This document shows, piece by piece, positions 25,834-37,900 of a DNA stretch of 64,000 nt. The stretch covers positions 62,001 through 126,000 of the forward strand of contig SWDT01000151.1 in assembly GCA_009193035.1 (NCBI GenBank), given 5' to 3'. Positions within the stretch are counted from its first letter, which is position 1; every line of letters begins with the position of its first letter. The position numbers and the translations under genes were made by a program. The notes under the pieces were generated by a model that made no database searches, was not told the DNA's origin, and saw only the letters and a list, made by a program, of their open reading frames with translations. The stretch comes from Halicephalobus mephisto (lineage: Eukaryota; Nematoda; Chromadorea; Rhabditida; Panagrolaimidae).

Positions 25834-26668
25834 ATGAATTTTGTCTCGGAATCGGAATTGCAAACCCAGAGGGAATCGGGCAATGTTGATGATGAACCGG
25901 TTGATCATAGACCTCTTTATGAAAGATTAAAAGAGGTTAGAGAGAAAGAAGAAGCGGAAAAACAAGAAATGTTCGCGTTGAGTGAGTTTGGGATTTGGGA
26001 AATTGATATATGGAAAATTTTAGAAAATCAGTTTAGAGGATTAGATGAGGAAGAAACAGATTTTTTGGATAAAATTAATCAAGCTAAATGCAATTTTGAA
26101 AAGAAAAAAAGACAAGAAGAAGAAGAATTGTTAAAACAAGCAATGAAAGTGGATGCAATAGCTAGTTCGTCGACAAATACGTCGGTGATTTCGTTGAAGC
26201 CAAGTGTTGGAAAAGTTGGAGCTAAGGATAACAAGAAGAATGTCCTTAAGAACCTTGTAGTGAAGAGAAAATCGGAATCAACTGCTTCAGAAGAGGTAAA
26301 AACGAAACAGAAAAAAAACGAAGATAATCCTAAAAACGAAGCGAAAGAAACCAGTCAATCCAAAATGGACGAAAAAACTGACTACAATATCAAAGAAGAG
26401 GAGACCGATGAATCCAGAATAATGCAAAGTGTAAATGATAACAATGCCAAACAAGGGAAAAAAAAAGTCAGTCAATCCAAAATGATTCAGAACAGAAATG
26501 AAGACATTGTCAAACAAGGGAAAAAAGAAGTCAGTCAATCCCAAACGAAAATGAAAAAGGCGGGCGAGCTGTTGATTGGATATGCGTAAGTTTTTTCGTA
26601 AAAAATTACGCTAATATTTATTGTAATTTTTGAATTTTAGGATCTCAAGCGATGAAGAGGACTTATAA
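25834..26668 (+). CDS. FAM192A/NIP30 (PSME3IP1) homologue
   Basis: Exons 25834-25981, 26024-26585 and 26641-26668 give 245 codons. The NIP30 domain starts at FVSESELQTQRE and continues through PLYERLKE to FRGLDEEETDFLD, matching PA28-gamma-interacting protein FAM192A. A 42-nt intron (25982-26023) lies inside this block, is in frame and has no stop, so a naive frame reads through it. Removing it gives FALKNQFRGLDEEE, which aligns with the family (KFKNMVRGLDEDE), whereas the read-through inserts unrelated residues. The C-terminal half is lysine/glutamine-rich with a near-repeat (QGKKKVSQSKM) and ends ISSDEEDL, an acidic tail with a possible CK2 site. In the family this protein modulates the nuclear PA28-gamma proteasome cap. 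Confidence 0.85.
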
Positions 26669-26808
26669 TTGTTGTAAAAGTGGAATTGTTATAAAATCAA
26701 TACTTGAGTTGTAATTTTCCGATGATTTCGAAATGCGTTATTGGACGCTTATTATTTTTGATTTTTATTGTTTATTTTTCGGAATTTTCTATTAATTAAT
26801 TAATTTAG

Positions 26809-28684
26809 ATGAGTGCCGAAGAAGTAGCCAAGTTTTACAACGGTCTTCACAATCAAGACGTGGAAGATCGTCAATCTAGTAGGATTATCTACCTTCGGGG
26901 CTTCAACAACTGGATCAAAAGCATGCTTATCCGTAAGTCGGAATTCATATATGAATTTTAATTTTACTCTATTCTAGAAGATGCAAAAGCTCAAATTAAT
27001 CAAGCATTTCCTGGATATAAGTTCACTTCGGTGTTGGATCTGGCTTGTGGCAAAGGAGGAGATATGTGGAAGTGGCAAAAAGCGGATATAGAAGAAATTA
27101 TCTTTGCTGATGTTGCTTCTAAATCGATTGAACAATGTAAACAACGATATACAGAAGGAAGAACAAGACCCGGGAATCATGCGGCTTTTGGAGCTTCTTT
27201 CATCGTCATTGACGCGACGAGCGAAAGACTGGCCGATAAACTTCCAAGACCAATGTTTTTCGAAATTGTTTCATGTCAATTTGCTCTTCATTACGCTTTT
27301 AGAAGTGAGAAACATCTCAGAATGATGCTTTACAATATTTCTTTGAATTTAAATCCAAAAGGAGTATTTATTGGAACAATGACCGATGGAGAAAGAATTG
27401 TGTAAGTTTCCCACTAAATGAGATTAGAGTTTTGTAGAAATCTCTGAAAGTTAACGAACGAGTCTGAAACTTGGGTGTTTTAGAAGTTTTTAAACTTTTC
27501 TGACATTGGATTACGATTTTTGAGATTTCTAAAATCGCAGTTTTTAAAAGTAAAATGAAAGCTAGAAATTTTGTTAAGGTTTCTAGTGATTTTTAGATTC
27601 TTATAGAAGTTTCTGGAAGTTTTTAGAATTTTATAAAAACTAGAATTCAGTGGGAATTTCAAAACTTTTCAAATAGTGTTAAAATTTTGGGATTATCTGA
27701 AATTTCGTTAAAGCTTCTGAAACCTTCAAGAACAAGTAAAAATTTTGAGTAATTTAAAATGGAAATTTCTAGAAGTTGTTAAAAATTCGTTTTGAGATAG
27801 TTTTGTATTAATATTTCTAGTTTTTACAGTATGCTTTTTGAGTTTTCTAAACTCGAATGAGGACTTTGATCCTTTGAAAGTGGAATTTTACAAATTTTTG
27901 GAATTTATATTAGAAAAATTTTGTAATGATGATTATTTCTAATTTTTATAATGATTATTAATTTATTTTAGACAATTTCTCCGGAAGACAAATAATGGAG
28001 TTTTTGAAAATGACGTTGTTAGAGTGGAATACATGGACAAGTCAATTACGAATTGGTCAAATTTGACTCCACCTTTGTTTGGGGCTAGAATTAAATTTGC
28101 CTTGGATACTCAAGTCAACTGTCCGGAATATCTGGCTTATTTTCCGATCCTTGTTGAGTAAGTTTCCCATTGTTTTTTTTAAAAGAAATTTGTTCCACTG
28201 TTGGCAGTCGTTTTTTCTATATAAGAAGAAAAACTGACCGCCTGCTGTTGAAACAAATTGATCCTTGGATCGTAAACCTGTCGAAAAGAGGAACGTGCCG
28301 GAAGGCCAATAAGAAATTGAATTCTGATTGAATCTACAGTTTCCATTTTTTAGGATTGCGAAGGAATTCAATCTGGAATTGGTGTTTTGTCGGTCTTTTC
28401 CTGAGGCAATTGAACATTATTCAGCCAAAGTTGATAACAGAATGTTGATGGGGAGGATGAAGGCTTTAGAAGAATATCCTGTTGATGATGATAGATACAA
28501 TGCTGCAAGAGAGAACTTGGCTGGATATAGGAAGATCAAAGAAGAATATGAACATGCAGAAAGAAAAAGAAAAGAAATTCTTCATTCGGGAGATAAGAGA
28601 AATCCACATTGTATTGGAACTTTGTCTAAATCAGAATGGGAAGCGATTAATATGTATTGTATGTTCATGTTTCGTAAAAAGTGA
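26809..28684 (+). CDS. RNMT: mRNA cap guanine-N7 methyltransferase
   Basis: Transfers methyl from S-adenosylmethionine to the cap guanine of nuclear pre-mRNA. Exons 26809-26932, 26978-27401, 27972-28157 and 28354-28684 give 354 codons. The SAM-binding motif VLDLACGKGGD lies near residues 59-69, followed by the family blocks SCQFALHYAF, LFGARIKFAL and GTLSKSEWEA. The enzyme covers the catalytic core only and lacks the long N-terminal tail of the vertebrate protein. It starts 140 bp after the NIP30 homologue with an AATTTAG acceptor abutting the ATG, consistent with a third cistron in an operon. The third intron contains a hairpin listed separately. The C. elegans gene is tag-72 as I recall it. 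Confidence 0.95.
28187..28259 (+). other. Imperfect hairpin inside RNMT intron 3
   Basis: The 73-nt segment folds on itself: AATTTGTT (28187-28194) pairs with AACAAATT (28252-28259), GGCAGTC (28203-28209) pairs with GACCGCC (28236-28242) with one A-C mismatch, and GTTTTT (28210-28215) pairs with AAAAAC (28229-28234) across one bulged T. The loop is 13 nt. Size and internal mismatches resemble a miRNA precursor, but no expression evidence is available and the seed is not one I recognise. Confidence 0.35.
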
Positions 28685-28933
28685 AAATTTTTTTGTTTTT
28701 GTGATCTCCATTAGGCATGAGACTGGCAGAAAAGGAACGGCCCTTACAGTAGACACCAGCTGCTGCCAGTCTCCGCCCAGATGAAAATAAAAGTCAAGAG
28801 AAGAAATAGAAAGGGCCAATAGCCAAAAGACGGACGGACGACGACAACATTGTCGGTCAAAAACACTTTTCTCTTCTGACAGCTGTAGAACGTCTTCTTT
28901 GAAGACAAGTGCCAAGTTTTGACGTTGATAAAA
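28685..28933 (+). promoter_or_regulatory. Short upstream region of lin-11
   Basis: Only 249 bp separate the RNMT stop from the lin-11 ATG. The segment from 28711 is far less AT-rich than neighbouring intergenic DNA. It holds an 11-bp perfect inverted repeat (GAGACTGGCAG at 28719-28729 and its complement at 28763-28773, 33-nt loop), two CAGCTG E-boxes (28758-28763 and near 28880), a GACAACATTGTC-like palindrome near 28843, and GTCTTCTTTGAAGAC near 28892. These may be promoter elements; no function is proven. Confidence 0.4.
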
Positions 28934-31900
28934 ATGGCAGAAATTTGTGGCGGGTGTAATTTAGCGATTGAAGATCAATATATGTTTCATGTATTGGATA
29001 AATCTTGGCATGCTAATTGTTTATTATGTGTGGATTGTAAAATTCCACAAACAGAATCGTGTTTTTATCGTGATGGTTTAATTCTTTGTAAAAATGATTT
29101 TACAAGGTAAGTAATAAAATAATGAATATTTATTAATTTTAAATTTTGAATAAAGTTATTTTTTAATTTTACGATTTTCGAAAAAATAAAAAATTTAAAA
29201 GATTTTTAAAAATATTTGAAAAAAATTCAAATTTTTAAAAAAATCGAAAAAAAAATATAAAATTTAAAAGATTTTTAAAAATATTTGAAAAAAATTAAAA
29301 ATTTTTAAAAAATCGAAAAAAATTTAAAAAATTGAAGAAAATTTAAAAGATTTTTAAAAATTTTAAAAAATCGAAAAAAATTTAAGATTTTTAAAATTGT
29401 CGAAAAAATTAAAAATTTTTTATTTTTTAAAATATTTTTGTAAATTTAGAAGATTTGGAACTCGATGTGCTGGATGTAATACCGTACTTGAACGGCAGGA
29501 TCTTGTTAGAAGAGCCAGGGATCTGGTGTTTCATGTGAAGTGCTTCAGATGCGGCATGTGTCAGAAAACTCTGGATACAGGAGAACAGGTAAAAATATTT
29601 TTTAAATTTTTTAGTCGAATTTGGAGTTATTAAACAAGTCGATGAAGAAACAGCCCCCGGGGAGCAACTCGAGACGGGTCCGGGAGCCAACTTTGACATC
29701 CATAAAAAGTCAACTTTGTTTGCAAAAAAAAAAACGGATAAATTGCACAAATTTGAATTTTTTTTTCAGCTTTATGTCGTCGGTGGAAATCGATTTATTT
29801 GCAAAGACGATTACCTTTCTTGTAAGTTTTTTTTTTGAATAATTTTTTGAAATATTTCTTGGGAAAACAGACTAGAAGCCCTCCGGGTGGGGAATTGACA
29901 AGCTTAATCCAGAAACGACTGTTGCCCAAATCGAGTAATCCACCGGAAACCGCAGTTGTTTCGTTCCAAAATTCAAAGTTGAACATTTCTGTGGAATCGT
30001 CTTCAGATGGACTTTTTTAAAATTTTCGAAATTCAAAGTTGAACATTTTTAAAAATCGTCTTCAGATGGACTTTTTTGAGATTTTCGAAATTCAAATTCG
30101 AACATTTTAAAAAAATCGTCTTCAGATGGACTTTTTTGAAGTTTTCAGAATTCAAATTCGAATATTTTTTAAAAAAATTGCCTTCAGATGGACTTTTTTG
30201 AGATTTTCGAAATTCAAATTCGAATATTTTAAAAAAATCGTCTTCAGATGGACTTTTTTGAGATTTTCGAAATTCAAATTCGAACATTTCAAAAAAATCG
30301 TCTTCAGATGGACTTGTTTGAAGTTTTCAGAATTCAAATTCGAGTATTTTTAAAAAAAATGCCTTCAGATGGACTTTTTTGAAGTTTTCAGAATTCAAAT
30401 TCGAGTATTTTTAAAATATTATCTTTAGATGGACTTTCTAAAATCTCTAGAATTGAAATTCGAATATTTTTAAAAAAATTATCTTCAGATAGAGTTATCT
30501 GAAATTTCTAAAATTCAAATTCGAACATATTTAAAAAATCGTCTTCAGATGGACTTTTTTGGAAATTCTAGAATTTAAATTTGAATATTTTTATAAAATT
30601 CTAAAAGTATTTATAAAAATTGAGAGATTTCTAAAATGTTCTACTTGGATTTTGAAGATTGTGAAAATTTTTACCAAATTATTGAAAATTTTAGGATTCG
30701 TGAGATTTTGGAGATATTTAGAAATTTCCAAAACTTCTTGAATTTGTGAAATTTCAAAAGTTTCTATGATAATTTTGAAGATTTCAGAATCTCCTACTAA
30801 TTTATTCAAAATTATGAAACTTTGTAAAATTCTTAATTTTCAAAGCCTTTATTAATTTTAGAAAGTTTCAGGATTTTCCAAGATAATTTTAAAGGTTTCA
30901 GAATCTCCTACTAATTTATTCAAAACTGTAAAATGATTCATAAAATTCTGAAAAGTTTTAGAATCTTTTATAAAATTATTAAAGATTTTAGGATTTATAA
31001 AATTTCGAAAAATTATAAAATCTTCTATAAAATTATTGAAGATTTTAGGATTCATAAAATTCCGAAAAATTCTAAAATCTTTTATAAAATTATTGAAGAT
31101 TTTAGGATTCATAAAATTTCGAAAAATTCTAAAATCTTTTATAAGGTTACTCAAAATTATGAATTTCGTAAGATTCTAAAAAGTTCTAGAATCTTCTATA
31201 AGGTTATTAAGAATTTTAAGATTTTGAAAGATTCTGGAATGTTTTATTAATTTATTCCAAATTATGAAATTCGTGAGATTCTGAATGATTCTAGAATTTT
31301 TTACAGGATTCTGAAAAGTTCTAGAATCTTCTATAAGGTTATTAAAAATTTTAAGATTCTGAAAAATTCTAAAATTTTGTATAAAATTAAAAAATTAAAA
31401 AAATTTTAAATTTTAAAAATTTCGAAATTTAAAAAAATTTAATTGTTAAAAATTCAAAAATTTCGAAACTTTCAACCATTTTAGAAAATTTCTAAAACTT
31501 TTAAAAGTCCACAAATTTTTTTTGTAAAATTTTCACAAAAAAGTTAAATTTTACGAGACCGATTTTATTGGACTAAAAAGTCCGTAAAATTTTTTCGGCA
31601 TTTGTCCAGAATCCGTTTGTAAACACGGCCATGTGGTCCTTTGTTTTTGGACCAGATGAATTTCGGGGACAGCTGATCTGGATTCTTTTCATCGGTTACC
31701 GTAAGCCTGCGCGAAGGACCCCCGCCCGATTAGCCATCTCGTCGGTCTATTCAGTTTGTCTAATTTCCGGTAATTGGAGGGGACTTGGATACTCAGGGGA
31801 ATAACCCCACATTGCCGAAACAAGAAAGCAACGAGTTGGAAGAGGATTAGACCGAAGATGGAACTGCAGAAATCGTTTCGAGACAAAAGTTTGAAAAAAT

Positions 31901-34900
31901 TCAATTTTTTTAAATTTTAACTTTTTGAAATTTTCTAGAATCTTGAAAAAATTGTGGAATTTTACAAAATCGAGAAGAAACTTCTGGAATATTGGGATTT
32001 TCTAGAATTTTCCAGAATCGAACAGCAGCTTCTGAAGTCTTTTGAAATTTTTCTAGGATCTTGGAAAAAGTTGTAAATTCTTATAAAACCGAATAGAAGC
32101 TTCTGAAGTCTTTCGAAATTTTTCTAGAATCTTGGAAAAAGTTATAAAATCGAATAAAAACATATGAAAATCTTCTGAAACTTTTTCTAGAATCTTGGAA
32201 AAAAGTTATGAAATCTTTTAAAATCGAACAGAAACTTCTGGAATCTTCTGAAACTTTTTCTAGGATCTTAGGAAAAATTTATGAAATCTTATAAAACCGA
32301 ACAGAAGCTCCTGAAATTTTTCTAGAATCTTAGAAAAAATTTATGAAATCTTATAAAATCGAACAGCAGCTCCTAAAATCTTTCGAAATTTTTCTAGGAT
32401 CTTGGAAAAAGTTGTAAATTCTTATAAAATCGAACAGAAGCTTCTGGAAATTTCTAGAATTTTCCAGAATCTAATAAAAACTTATGGAATTTTCTAGAAT
32501 CCAATTAGAGATTCTGAATTCTTCTAAGATTTTCAAAAGTCTGAAATCTTCTAAAAATTTTTGCAGGACAATTTCCTAAAAATGAATTTTTGTAATTTTT
32601 AAAATAGTATGTATCAGATCTTTGTGAAGAAATACGGTTACATGAAAGACGATAGATATGAGAGTTTCTTATTTATCCAAACAATAACAATTAAATATTA
32701 CTTAACTAGTCAACACTGGGTTTATGATATACAGTATACTTATTGTCCATCATGTAGGGTATTTCCCTTTGAGACCGCGGGGTTCTGGTTTGATGTGTAA
32801 TACCTAGTTAATGCAACTATATGACGGAAATAATAACAACTATATATATTACTTAACTAGTCAACACTGGGTTTATGATATACAGTATATCTATTGTCCA
32901 TCATGTAGGGTATTTCCCTTTGAGACCGTGGGGTTCTGGTTTGATGTGTAATACCTAGTTAATGCAACTATATGACGGAAATAATAACAACTATATATAT
33001 TACTTAACTAGTCAACACTGGGTTTATGATATACAGTATATCTATTGTCCATCATGTAGGGTATTTCCCTTTGAGACCGCGGGGTTCTGGTTTGATGTGT
33101 AATACCTAGTTAATGCAACTATATGACAGCAATATCTGAACTTAAGCCTATGGTCCTTTTTAGCTTCTGTCGGATCAGAGGAATGCGGCTCGATAGACGA
33201 AGTTGATGAAAATGTTCACGAAGAAGACGATGATGGGTCTAATGAAGCTGTATCTCCTGAATGCCACAATTTTCAAGATAATAATCAAAATCAAAATTTG
33301 GAACATGAGGCTAGCACCGCCGGAAGTGGAGATGACAAAAATTGTGATGATGGTGGTTTGGCTACTAAACGACGTGGTCCTAGAACGACAATCAAATCTA
33401 AACAGGTGTTTTTTTAATTTTTTTTTTTTGAATTTATTTTTTTATTTTAGTTAGAAACTTTGAAAGCTGCATTCGCCGCCACTCCAAAGCCCACCAGACA
33501 TATGCGGGAACAACTGGCCGCTGAAACTGGTCTCAACATGAGAGTAATTCAGGCAAGTCACAATTACGTGATTTTTGGAAATTTTACAGTATTTATAAAC
33601 AACTTAGTTATCGATTTTCGGGAAATTTCATTTAAAAAACTTAAAAATTTAAAATTTTGGAAGTTTTTACGCAAGAAAAACTTCGAAATTATGCAATTTT
33701 GGAAGTTTTACAGTATTTATAAACAACTTAGTCATCGATTTTCGGGAAATTTTATTTAAAAAATTTAAAAATTTTAAATTTTGGAAATTTTTACGAAAGA
33801 AAAACTTCGAAATTATGCAATTTTGGAAGTTTTACCGTATTTATGAAAAATATAATTATTTATTTTTGGAAAATTTTATGGAAAAAAGTTTTAATTTTGG
33901 AGTTTTTGTAGAATTTTAGAAAAATCAAATTTCGAAATTATGTGATTTTTTGGTTTTACCGTATTTATAAAAAATTTAATTATTTATTTTTGCGAAATTT
34001 CATTTAAAAAATTTAAAAATTTTCGATTTTGGAAGTTTTTAGAAAAATCAAATTTCGAAATTACGTGATTTTTGGAAGTTTTACAGTATTTATAAAAATA
34101 TTCATTTTTGGAAGAAATTTTATAATTTTTAAATTTCTATTTTATCAAAAAATATCATAATTAAATTCTTCAAAAAAATAATTTAAAAATTCTTCGAAAA
34201 ATTAAAAAAAGTAATTTTTAAAATTTTTTCAAATTTACTGTAATTTTATTTTTTATAAAATTATTTATTTTTGAATTTTTTGTTTTTGAAAATATTTTTT
34301 TTTTGAAGAACTTTGAAAAATTCGAATTTAAAATTACGTGACTTTTGAGAATTTTTGAAAATTTTACAGTATTTTTGAAACTGCCGTAATTGGTTTTTCG
34401 AGGAACTTTACAGTATTTTTGAAACTACCATAATTAATTTTTTTGAGGAACTTTACATATTTTACAGTACTTTACAGTATTTTTGAAACTACCGTAATAG
34501 GTTTTTTCGAGGAACTTTACAGTACTTTACAGTATTTTTGAAGCTACCGTAATTAATTTTTTCAAGGAACTTTACATATTTTACAGTATTTTTGAAACTA
34601 CCGTAATTGGTTTTTTCAAGGAACTTTACAGAAGAGCAATTCGAAAATTTTTTTTCCGTCGGGGCATCTTGAAAACTCGACGAAGCATGTTGAAGAAAAA
34701 CGAAAATTTAATTGAAAACGGGTGACCGGTTGTTTCCTTTGAAGGAAGTAGCGATAATCTTCCCTTGGATCGAAAACAGAAAACTCAAGAGCTACCGTAT
34801 ACCAATGGACTAGTTTTATTGACCTCAAAATTTATTCCGAAAATGGGGCCGTTTTTATTTTAATTTAAAAACAAGGATTTTTTTAATTTTAAAAAAAATT

Positions 34901-37900
34901 TTGAAATTTTAGAATTTTTATAAAATTTTGAAATTTTATAAAATTTTTGAATTTTTCTGAATATTATGGAAATTTCTAAAATATTCCATAATCTACTGGA
35001 AATTTTGAATTTTTCCAGAATCCAATGGAATTTTCAGAAATTGTTCAAAATTCATCAAATTTAAAAATATTTAAAATCAAAAATTTCAAAGAAATTTATT
35101 TTTAAAATTTTTCATAATATTGTGATTTTTTGAATTTTTTGATTTTTTTGAATTTTTGAATTTTTTGGATTTTTGGAGTTGTTTCATGCATGTCGAAGAA
35201 CGGACGGTCCGAGGTTGATGGATGCCAGTGGAAGGAGATGAGTCTTTTTTGGACTTGATTAATCGCCACCGGCAGTCCTGAAGGCTAATGCTGGAGATCA
35301 AACGACCACGAAAGCTCCTTAAATGGACAATGGTTTTTTAAAAAAACGATGGTGGTCTAAAAAAACGAAAAAAATCTTGATGAATGTTTCCGGACAAAAA
35401 ACAAAAAATAACGGCTTTGGGAAAATTTTTTTAAATTTTAAAATTCCCGCGTTACAGTAAACTCAAAAATTCCACATGAGATTCAAAAAAATTTAAATTT
35501 AATAAAATTTTATTTTCAAAATTTACCAATTTTAAAATTCCCGCATTACAGTAAACTCAGAAATTCCACATGAGAATCAGAAAAATTTAAATTTAATAAA
35601 ATTTTATTTTCAAAATTTTTAAAATTTATCAAGTTTGAAATTTTCACACTACAGTAAACTCAGAAATTCCACATGAGATTCAAAAAAATTTAAATTTATA
35701 TCAAACATGATTTAAACTCTTCGTTGTGAGAATTTATTGATGTCAAAAATCCAGAAATTTGCATTAAATAATTTCGAAAGATTTTATGTTGGAATTTGTA
35801 TTTTTAAACTTTTTGAATTATTTAACTTTTCAAAATAATTTGAAATTTCGAAACTGTCTGATACCGTTTTCGAAGGTAATCTTTGACTCGAAAGACTCCA
35901 GTTATGCAAAAGTTTCACGATAGGAGTCAGTATGCCTTGTGGAAGAATTTCCGGCTGTACGACAGTTATCTCCTTAGATACGTTTGCTCCCCGTTTTTCC
36001 TCTTTTTATTTCTCAATGATTTCGAAATTCTTTCTTTTTAAATTAATTTTTTTAAACTAAAATATTAAATTAAGTTAATAATTTAAAAATTAATATAAAA
36101 ATTAAATAAATGAAAAGCTGCATAACAGTTATCTCCCCAGATACGTTTGCTCCCGATTTTTCCTCTTTTTATTTCTCAATGATTTCGAAATTCTTTCTTT
36201 TTAAATAATTTTTTTAACTAAAATATTAAATTAATTTAATCATTAAAAAATTAAATAAATGAGATAAATCTTGCGAAATAGAGAAGGACAAATGTCGTTC
36301 AGCCGTTTTCGAAGCTAATCTTTGACTCGAAAGACTCTAGTGATGCAAAAGTTCCACGATAGGAGTCAATACGCCTTGTGGAAGAATTTTCCACCTGTTT
36401 TCTGCTTGTTAGCCAAATTACGGTTTTTCACAAATCTGTCTAATTCTCCAAATATTCAAAATTTAAAGGGACCATCCGGATTAATTATTTTTCGATTTTA
36501 CAGGTTTTTCAAATTTTATTAAAATTTAAATTTCCTCGAAACTTCTGGAAAGATACAGAATCCAGTGGACAATTTTCGAAATTTTTGGAATTTTTGAAAA
36601 TCTCAGAAAAAAAATTTCGAAACTTTTTAGAAATAATTTGGAATTTTCGGACTTTTTGAAGGTTCTCTAGACGGTTCTGGAATCTCCTAGAAGCTTTCTG
36701 AAGTCAAGTAGAAGTTTTTCGAATTTCTCGAAAATCTTCAGAATCATCGTGGGAGCTTCCAGAATTTTTTAAGATGTTCTACAACCTTCAAAAATCTCCC
36801 ATAAACTTCTGGAACCATCTAAAGTTCAAATTCTAAGTTTCTGGATATTTTAATCAGAATAATTTCAAAAAATGTTCATTTTTTATTTTTATAATTTTTG
36901 AATTCCCGCGCAAAGTGCGAATCAAAGTGAAAAATGGTAATTTAGACATTTTGGTGTCGAAATTGACTCGCACCGTCTTCACTTCGCTCTCTTTCGTAAT
37001 AGTCCCAAAATTACCTAAAAGTTTCAATTTTCTTCCATGGTAATTTCGCAGTAATATTTTTAAATTTTTGCTATATTTTGAATTTTGATATTTACAGGTA
37101 TGGTTCCAAAACAGAAGGTCCAAAGAGAGACGAATGAAGCAGTCGAGAATCGCCTGTGGATTCCGACCACCTAGACGAAACCGCCAGAACCAGTCCATCA
37201 GGCCAGAAGAAGCTAACGGAGTCTACTGTGACGTTCTCGGTGAGATAATTTACATATAATACATAGGTATTTGCATGTAATATAAGTAATTATATATAAT
37301 ACTTAAGTATTTACATGTAATATATCAGTAATTATATATAATACATAGGTATTTCCACCTTATATATAGATGTTTATACGTAGTGTGTAAGTATTTATAT
37401 CATGTAGGTATTTATGTATAATGTGTGGATGCACATTATTATGGATATTTACATCATATGTATTTGTGTTTATATGTGGAAAATTGGGCACTTGTTTTTA
37501 TTGATTGCGCAAGGTGCTTATTGGACCTTATTGACTCCGACGAATCCAGCTTAATCGGCTAATCCCGAAACGGCAGGTGCTTTCTGGATTCAATCAGTTT
37601 TGACAAATCCCAAAGGGACTTTTCCGTTCAAAAAACATATGCCTAGTATCTGTCAAAATTGTCAATTTTTTAGTTTCTAAAAAATGCAAATGTACTTTGA
37701 CTGGCACATTTCAGATCCTATGCAACAACAAGACCCATCGTTTTATCCACCAGGGATACCCCCACCTCCTGGGTTTTTCCCAACTCAAGAACAATCCATA
37801 TATCCAAATATCCCTCCTGATGTTGAATCAAATGGTTTTCCTCGACCCGATCATCAACAATTAGAAGCACTAGCCGCTGCTGTTCATGTATCTAGTGGAG

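Noticed and set aside
30126..30353. Overlapping frames on both strands in the 60-bp array
   Set aside because: Periodicity of 20 codons keeps both strands open; the array is intronic in lin-11.
30001..30560. CRISPR array
   Set aside because: Units are contiguous and degenerate with no unique spacers, inside an intron of a eukaryotic gene.
32609..32800. Frame within the 151-bp repeat in lin-11 intron 3
   Set aside because: Not maintained in the other two copies and no similarity; by-product of the repeat.
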